26,629 nt of DNA, taken from IMG/VR virus record IMGVR_UViG_3300031877_000321, positions 1-26,629 of that record. One strand, 5' to 3'. Numbering within the stretch: position 1 is the first letter of the stretch; each line of letters starts with the position of its first letter. The DNA comes from a virus. The position numbers and the translations under genes were made by a program. Positions 21,119 through 26,629 of the stretch are shown one piece after another. The notes beneath the pieces are model-generated. The model was not told the DNA's origin, made no database searches, and saw nothing but the letters and a program-made list of their open reading frames with translations.

Positions 21119-23758
21119 ATGGTTGAGGCCGTCCTGAGTTATGTCATCAAGGCGATCGACGAAGCCTCAAGTGTGATGGACAAGGTCAAGGCTAGCGTAG
21201 GCATTCTAGGCACAAGCCTCGGCGAGCTCGGCGGCGGCTTCGAATCCGTCGGCTCAATCATGACCGGGTTCGCAGGTGCAGGCGTAGTAGGCGCCGTCTC
21301 CGCGGGGATTGGTGAAGTCATCCAGGGTCTCAAATGGTCGGTCGGTCAGGCTGCTGAAGCGGAGCAAGCGATCAAGAATCTCTCCGTCGCCGTCGAAAAA
21401 TCAGGCACCAGCTGGGAGTCCGTCAAGGAGGGCACACTCTCCGCTCTCTCTGAGTTGCAGAAGTTCACCGTTTACTCAGATGAGCAGCTCGCGGGCGCGC
21501 TTCAGCGTTTGCTCACTTTCGGCATGTCATACGATGAGGCGATGAAGGCGCTTGGAACCGCGACTGATCTAGCGGCCGCAAAGAACATGGATCTTCAGAG
21601 CGCCGCCGACCTCGTCGGAAAGGCGTTCATGGGTAACACAGGCATCCTCCAGCGGTACGGCATCGACATTACAACGAGCAAAGAAGCCACCGCCGCAATG
21701 AAGGAAGCTGTCGACGCGATCACGGGCTCACTCAAGACGGCGGGGTCTGATGCGCTGGCGCCATTCGCGGATGTCCTCGGCGAAGCTGGCGTCGCGCTCA
21801 CGGACTCAGAGGGGAAGACGCGAAAGTTCAAAGATGTCGCGCAGGAGCTGATCGGTGCCTTCCAGAGCGGACAGGTTGACGCGGAAAGCTTCTCACAGGT
21901 CATGTCAGCGCTCGGCGTCTCAATCGACGCGTCGAAACTGAAGGCCGCTGACTTCCCCGCCGTCATGTCCGCGCTGAACGAGCAGTTCGGCGGCACCGCC
22001 CAAGAGCAGGCCAAGACCTATGCGGGCATCCAGGAACGCTTCAAGAATGCGGTCAGTGACCTTGGCGAGAAAGTTGGCGGTATTCTCCTTCCCGCTCTCT
22101 CGGGTATCACGGAGGCCATGATCCCAGTCGCGGACTGGTTCGGGAAAGGAGTTGACGCCGTCCAGGCCTGGATCACTGAAGTCGGTAAGATGCCTGAGGT
22201 CAAGGGATTCGTGGACGCCGCCGGCTCAGCGTTAGAAGGATTCTGGAAGTATCTCGAAGATGTAGGAAAATTCATCCAAGACACGTTCGGGCCTGTCCTG
22301 CAAGAGCTCTGGGCGGCCTTCAAGGACCTCTGGGATGCGCTGTCACCGATCGGCGAAGCATTCTCGGAGATTCTCGGCATCTTCGGTGAAGGCACGGAAG
22401 GCATCGACCTGCTCAAAGCTGCGGTGATGGCTATCGCCTTCGAGATCAGAGGCTTCGCTGAGATCATCAAAGCGATCGCGCCGTATGTTCGCGAGTTCGC
22501 GGAGGCCTTCAAGGCCGCGGTAGATTTCATCGCGCCAATTCTCGGGCAGATCAAAGACGCGATAGTGGGCTTCCTAGACGCTCTCAAGAACGCGTTTCAG
22601 GGCTTCTACAACTGGCTTGTCGGCGGCTCGCTCTGGATGGATATGTGGAATCAACTGCTAAGCGTGGCGAGCGAGCTCATAGGAAAACTTCTCGGCGACT
22701 TGGGATCCAAACTCTTCGAGCCCATGAAGAATGCTTTCACGGGAGCGATGCAGGCGGTTGGAGAGCTCTGGGACAAAGGCTGGCAGGCAGCTCAAACAGC
22801 CTTCGGGACCGTCAGCGAGCAAATCAAGACAGGTATCACGGATTTTCTGGATTCAACGAAGACCACGGTCACCGCAGGTATCGACAGCATCAGAATGAAC
22901 TGGGAAACGGGTTGGAACGCGGTTCAAACGGCCTTCAACACAGTCACCGACCAAATCCAGACAGACCTGAACATGAAATTTGAGACGATGAAATCCTTCG
23001 TGCAAGCGAACTTGGGCGAATACGCTCCTATCGCCACAAACGCCCTCACAGCGATGCAGGCCGCGATGAACGCAGTCACGGCCCTGGTTCACGGTGACTG
23101 GCAAGGTTTTCTGACGAATATGAAGACGGCACTTGACTCGTTCTGGGCCGCAGTTCAAGCCGCCACCTCCGCAGCCTTCGCGGCGCTTCAAGCCGCGTTC
23201 TCATCGTCGATGAGCGCCCTTCAGGGTATCTTGAGCGGCGCCATCAGCGCCATGCAGAGCGCATGGGGCGCATTCACTTCTTGGTTAAGTTCGAGCATTG
23301 CTGCCGCTCAATCCGCTGTCCAGTCCGCGGCGGCATCGGTCTCTTCCACACTGTCGAGTATGCAGAGCGCGGCTGCATCTGCAGGACAGTACATCAGCAA
23401 CGCGATCACGGGAGCGTATAACACAATTGCGAGCGGCGCGTCTGATCTGTGGAAGTGGCTCACAGGCGGTTCAGTCTGGACAGACATGCTTAATGAGATG
23501 CAGTCGGAGACCGCCGCGGCGCTCGGGAACATCGTCGGCGATTTCCAAGGCGCCTTCGATAGCATTGCGATATCTGCGCCCGAGTTCGCCGGATATAGGG
23601 CTGACGGCTATGAGGCGCCAGCTACGGCGCCCGCGCTTGCAGCGCCTCTCCAGACTTCCGTCACGGTCCCCGTGCAGGTACAGATTGACGGCGCAACCGT
23701 CACACGCACGATTGAAACACGGCTAATCAGGAACCGACGCGCCAGAGGAGGCTACTGA
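21119..23758 (+). CDS. Tape measure protein
   Basis: An 879-residue, mostly helical protein rich in Ala, Gly and Gln, the largest in the window, right after the tail chaperone. It sets tail length and is ejected ahead of DNA. Its N-terminus (VIKAIDEASSVMDKVKASVG) and the YSDEQLAGALQRLLTFGMSY region fit phage tape measure proteins. Hydrophobic helices lie in the middle, two GGS-x-W motifs (GGSLWMDMWNQ and GGSVWTDMLNE) recur, and amphipathic Ala/Ser-rich repeats fill the C-terminal third. At about 1.5 angstrom per residue, known from other phages, the tail would be near 130 nm. Upstream GGTGAG supports the ATG at 21119. Confidence 0.85.
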   Translation: MVEAVLSYVIKAIDEASSVMDKVKASVGILGTSLGELGGGFESVGSIMTGFAGAGVVGAVSAGIGEVIQGLKWSVGQAAEAEQAIKNLSVAVEKSGTSWESVKEGTLSALSELQKFTVYSDEQLAGALQRLLTFGMSYDEAMKALGTATDLAAAKNMDLQSAADLVGKAFMGNTGILQRYGIDITTSKEATAAMKEAVDAITGSLKTAGSDALAPFADVLGEAGVALTDSEGKTRKFKDVAQELIGAFQSGQVDAESFSQVMSALGVSIDASKLKAADFPAVMSALNEQFGGTAQEQAKTYAGIQERFKNAVSDLGEKVGGILLPALSGITEAMIPVADWFGKGVDAVQAWITEVGKMPEVKGFVDAAGSALEGFWKYLEDVGKFIQDTFGPVLQELWAAFKDLWDALSPIGEAFSEILGIFGEGTEGIDLLKAAVMAIAFEIRGFAEIIKAIAPYVREFAEAFKAAVDFIAPILGQIKDAIVGFLDALKNAFQGFYNWLVGGSLWMDMWNQLLSVASELIGKLLGDLGSKLFEPMKNAFTGAMQAVGELWDKGWQAAQTAFGTVSEQIKTGITDFLDSTKTTVTAGIDSIRMNWETGWNAVQTAFNTVTDQIQTDLNMKFETMKSFVQANLGEYAPIATNALTAMQAAMNAVTALVHGDWQGFLTNMKTALDSFWAAVQAATSAAFAALQAAFSSSMSALQGILSGAISAMQSAWGAFTSWLSSSIAAAQSAVQSAAASVSSTLSSMQSAAASAGQYISNAITGAYNTIASGASDLWKWLTGGSVWTDMLNEMQSETAAALGNIVGDFQGAFDSIAISAPEFAGYRADGYEAPATAPALAAPLQTSVTVPVQVQIDGATVTRTIETRLIRNRRARGGY

Positions 23759-23759
23759 G

Positions 23760-25841
23760 ATGCCGCTGACGCGAACCACTCAAGGCCTCATCTGCTTCGA
23801 TGAGCTCGATTCGTCAACAGGGTGGACGTTTCGGAACTATGACGGGGGAAGTTTCACGCTTGATACTTCAATCAAGAAGAGCGGCTCAGCCAGCTTCCAA
23901 GACCGCGTACTCGCCTATTCGTCTGGCTGGAAACGGTGCATGATGTGCAAGAATCTTGACCTCGCCTCCACATCCGGAAGGCGTGTCCATGTCTGGCATA
24001 GGGTCTACAAGTACAAGGCATCCAGCTGGTCTGCCATACCATTCCGTATCGCAGTCAGTGAAAGCAATTGGTACACCGCGCAGTGGAATTGTGACGGAGC
24101 GAGCGGTTCAGGAGGCGGACTGCCGCCGGTCTTCGAAGACTGGCATGAAGATACTGGAACCATCCCAGACTCTATCACGGGCATCCAATACTGTGGTGTC
24201 GCATGGGTTCAAGGACTATACGAGGGAGACCCGCCCGTAACGGATGTTACATGCTGGGCTGATCATCTCGTAATCTGTCTGAACGATAATGTCACTATAA
24301 CGAGCCTGATTCCAGGTCAGAAAGTGGAGCTGTACCGTGCAAGTGACAACGTGAAGATCGGCGAAGCCACCTGTCAGCCTGGCGAGACGTCGGTATCGAT
24401 CAGTATCAACGGTCAGCTTTTCCCGTTGCAGCTCTACGCGAAAATCTACGGCACTGACGGAGTAACCCTCATCGAGACGACGCTCGCGTATGAGATGTGC
24501 GGCGGCGATGTCTGGGAGTGGTACTCCGGCACAGGGCCTCTCACCGTTGTCAGCGATGTCTTCGTTATTTATCGTCAGGCAGCGGCCGGAACGCCGAAGA
24601 CGGCAAATATCACTGCAACGCTCAAGACCAACGGAGGAGCGCCGTATCCTGGCAAGACTGTTTACTTCTCAACAACGCTGGGCACCGTGAACCCCACATC
24701 GGACGGGACGGATTCGAATGGTCAAGCTCACACCCAACTGACGGGCACGACGCATGGCGTCGCGGTTGTGCGGGCTGAATGGCTCGGCGACAGTAACGCG
24801 GTGGCGGCGACGGCGCACTGCATGGTTCACATCTTCTATGAGGCTGAGGCTGGAGATTCAGGGAAGGACTTCCAGTTCTACTGTGAAGGAATCGAGTACT
24901 TCTACTGCACGGGCCGGTACACGTTCAATGAAGAAGGCGAGACGGATAGTTTCGAGGTCGAGATCCCCGAGTGGCTTGGCACGATCACGAAGAACGGACT
25001 TGTCAGCATCTACAGGAGAGGAGTCAAGGAGTTTGCAGGAGTTCTGAAACACCATAACCGGTCGCTTGCTTCCACACGCGTCGTCCTAAGCGGCTCAGAT
25101 GTCTCCATCCTGCTTGACACCCGAGTCGTTGAACTCAAAATGTATGAGACCAAGACGGCCGATTATATGATCAATGACCTGTTGACCACGTACCAGTCTG
25201 GGATAACGCCTGGGTCACTTGCAGCCTATCCGAACACTCTCTATGTTACGATTGACACCGAATCTCTCCTGAAGGCTATCACACGCATAGTCGACCAGGT
25301 CGGCTGGCTCTTTCGCGTCAACCATGACCGGACGCTCGACTTTGCGGATAACTTCACAGGCGGCGCGACGGCCGCCGTCTTCATCGAGGACGACAACATC
25401 TTCGATATTGACAGAGACGAGGACTATTTCGCGGTGAAGAATTGGATTCGGATGAAAGGCGACGGTATCACAAGCATGAAGCAGGACTCCGTCAAGATCC
25501 AGCAGCAGAGCCTCCTACAGGGACCGGCTTACCAGAAGAAGATCAGCGACCAAGCCACACTCGACATCGCATGTCAGGCCGAGCTTGATCTTAAGAAAGA
25601 AGTCGCCGAAACGATCGCCCTTCTAGTTCTAGACGATTACCCAGTTGGTACATACGGTTGCGAGGATCAAGTCACCGTTGAATCTCCCACGGTCGGGCTT
25701 TCCGGCTATTACACGGTCAAGAGCATTGAACGCGATATGACGGACGCGGACTTCGCTTGCCTTGAACTGTCAAATCGCTCGATCGAGTACTGGGAGCTTG
25801 ATGAAGCCTACAGACGCATGACGAAGGATGTCTCAGTCTAG
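23760..25841 (+). CDS. Tail hub / receptor-binding chimera
   Basis: A 693-residue protein of several parts. Residues about 1-175 look like a LamG/carbohydrate-binding beta domain (GWTFRNYDGGSF, DTSIKKSGSASFQD). A small beta domain follows (180-245). About 265-355 is an invasin/Big-1-type Ig domain (TANITATLKTNGGAPYPGKT, DGTDSNGQAHTQL). From about 365 on, DSFEVEIPEW, a long helical part and KIQQQSLLQGPAYQKKI match baseplate hub or gp27-like proteins. It would close the tail tip and carry host-recognition domains. GGAGG lies 9 bases before the ATG. It begins 1 base after the tape measure stop. Confidence 0.65.
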   Translation: MPLTRTTQGLICFDELDSSTGWTFRNYDGGSFTLDTSIKKSGSASFQDRVLAYSSGWKRCMMCKNLDLASTSGRRVHVWHRVYKYKASSWSAIPFRIAVSESNWYTAQWNCDGASGSGGGLPPVFEDWHEDTGTIPDSITGIQYCGVAWVQGLYEGDPPVTDVTCWADHLVICLNDNVTITSLIPGQKVELYRASDNVKIGEATCQPGETSVSISINGQLFPLQLYAKIYGTDGVTLIETTLAYEMCGGDVWEWYSGTGPLTVVSDVFVIYRQAAAGTPKTANITATLKTNGGAPYPGKTVYFSTTLGTVNPTSDGTDSNGQAHTQLTGTTHGVAVVRAEWLGDSNAVAATAHCMVHIFYEAEAGDSGKDFQFYCEGIEYFYCTGRYTFNEEGETDSFEVEIPEWLGTITKNGLVSIYRRGVKEFAGVLKHHNRSLASTRVVLSGSDVSILLDTRVVELKMYETKTADYMINDLLTTYQSGITPGSLAAYPNTLYVTIDTESLLKAITRIVDQVGWLFRVNHDRTLDFADNFTGGATAAVFIEDDNIFDIDRDEDYFAVKNWIRMKGDGITSMKQDSVKIQQQSLLQGPAYQKKISDQATLDIACQAELDLKKEVAETIALLVLDDYPVGTYGCEDQVTVESPTVGLSGYYTVKSIERDMTDADFACLELSNRSIEYWELDEAYRRMTKDVSV

Positions 25842-25855
25842 AGCGAGCGTGAGCG

Positions 25856-26629
25856 ATGTTGGTGAAGTTTGGAATCTTGACGCTACCGCACGTGCTTTCC
25901 GTTGAGGAGGAAACGACCAGGACGGTCATTGAGAAAGACATCCCTGGGCGAGAGTTTCCATACCGTCGAGACCGCGGCGGCATGGGCAAGCGGTTCACTC
26001 TCGCGGGAGAGATAAGAGGCGACGTTGAGCTGATGCGGGACAAGATCGCTAGACTGGCCGACGGTGTCGCGCGAACACTTGACTTCGAGCTGACCGCCTT
26101 GGTGACGGGCGCGGAATGGTCGGCCCTGGAGAAAGCGCTCCGGTATGAGACAGGTCCGACTTGGACGGACGACACGGATGAGGCCGAGTCGCCTGGCGGG
26201 ACGCCTTTCACGCTTCTCGGCGCCGCGTCGGACTATTTCTACTTCGGCCATCGTGAGCGTTTGAATACGCTCTACTTTGACCTCCAAACATTAGGGAGCT
26301 ATGGCGCGCGCACTTGGGAGTACTCGAAAGGCAACGGGTCCTGGGGAACGCTTGCTCTCACAAGCGACGGCACAAACGGTTTCTCACAAGACGGCACCGT
26401 TGTTTTCTCTCCACCTTCGGACTGGAAACAGGATACAGTGAACTCAATCGCTGACAAGTTCTGGATTCGCGTCAAGGTCGCGTCGGTCACAACGGCGGCG
26501 ACCGTGAACCAGGTCAAAGTCAGCTTGGTCTACAATTGTCTATTGCTTTCGCCCAGATTCGGCCGCGCTGTCGAGAACCCCTACAGGATTCCGTACGAGT
26601 TGACGTTCGCACAGCAGGAAAATCCCTAG
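25856..26629 (+). CDS. Distal tail protein with inserted domain
   Basis: A 257-residue protein. The N-terminal part (about 1-80, with GREFPYRRDRGGMGKRFTLA and a helix RDKIARLADGV) and the final strand (PYRIPYELTFAQQ) fit a Dit-like ring protein at the tail tip. Between them, about 120-225, an inserted beta domain (ARTWEYSKGNGSWGTLALTS, FSQDGTVVFSPPSDWK, DKFWIRVKVA) matches a small sandwich domain that recurs in phage tail-tip proteins and could bind sugars or the host surface. The stop codon is the last codon of the window. ATG at 25856, 14 bases after the hub stop, with a weak site. Confidence 0.6.
   Translation: MLVKFGILTLPHVLSVEEETTRTVIEKDIPGREFPYRRDRGGMGKRFTLAGEIRGDVELMRDKIARLADGVARTLDFELTALVTGAEWSALEKALRYETGPTWTDDTDEAESPGGTPFTLLGAASDYFYFGHRERLNTLYFDLQTLGSYGARTWEYSKGNGSWGTLALTSDGTNGFSQDGTVVFSPPSDWKQDTVNSIADKFWIRVKVASVTTAATVNQVKVSLVYNCLLLSPRFGRAVENPYRIPYELTFAQQENP

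Noticed and set aside
21595-22587. Long minus-strand frames opposite the tape measure gene
   Set aside because: Ala/Ser/Pro-rich antisense shadows typical of a GC-rich helical gene; no start signals.
1-26629. tRNA genes, CRISPR arrays, insertion sequences, integrase or attachment sites
   Set aside because: No cloverleaf, regularly spaced repeats, transposase or recombinase motifs were recognised; the only arrays are coding repeats at 15485-17203 and the 6921-6957 pair.

Overview
The window looks like the structural half of a tailed virus genome (siphovirus-like, Caudoviricetes) that most likely infects an archaeon. The archaeal assignment is an inference. It rests on many strong GGAGGTGA ribosome-binding sites, frequent GTG and TTG starts, a secreted protein ending in an IPEF-plus-transmembrane-plus-RRK anchor like the archaeal PEF-CTERM sorting signals, small zinc-ribbon membrane proteins, a subtilase, and the absence of any peptidoglycan-lysis gene. 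Head and tail genes follow the usual order. No integrase, replication, tRNA or CRISPR gene is visible. The window starts on a start codon and ends on a stop codon, so no gene is cut at the edges.

Layout. 1-1828: two small DNA-binding proteins (ribbon-helix-helix and winged helix), a region of broken coding-like segments, and a metallophosphoesterase; a perfect 16-bp palindrome follows the winged-helix gene. 1954-6005: an envelope cluster of several small membrane proteins, a zinc-ribbon protein, a subtilase whose propeptide and catalytic domain lie in separate overlapping frames, and a signal-peptide surface protein with a PEF-type anchor. 5926-6831: an orphan D12-class adenine methyltransferase. 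6779-8889: packaging genes, a possible small terminase with a tandem repeat and a large terminase split into separate ATPase and nuclease genes. 8900-12783: tiny basic or Cys-rich genes, portal, capsid maturation protease with a coiled-coil tail, and an HK97-fold capsid gene that starts as an N-terminally extended reading frame. 12874-17632: connector, small virion proteins and a 656-residue protein built from about 30 repeats of 18-20 residues. 17672-18701: an island of small genes mostly on the minus strand. 18779-26629: tail completion proteins, tail tube, tail assembly chaperone with a canonical -1 slippery site, tape measure, a hub/receptor-binding chimera and a distal-tail protein with an inserted domain.

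How it works together. Terminase and portal package DNA into a shell made by the capsid protein and matured by the protease/scaffold. Connector and completion proteins join the head to a tail whose tube length is set by the 879-residue tape measure. The hub and distal-tail proteins carry sugar-binding-like and Ig-like domains that could recognise the host surface. The envelope cluster may serve egress or surface modification, but no function there is proven by sequence.

The most interesting points are the tail chaperone frameshift, the overlap of capsid protease and capsid frames that suggests a polyprotein with an internal capsid start, the repeat protein, the split terminase with an antisense mini-ORF in the gap, the split subtilase lacking its catalytic Asp, and the minus-strand mini-genes sitting in gaps of the structural operon.
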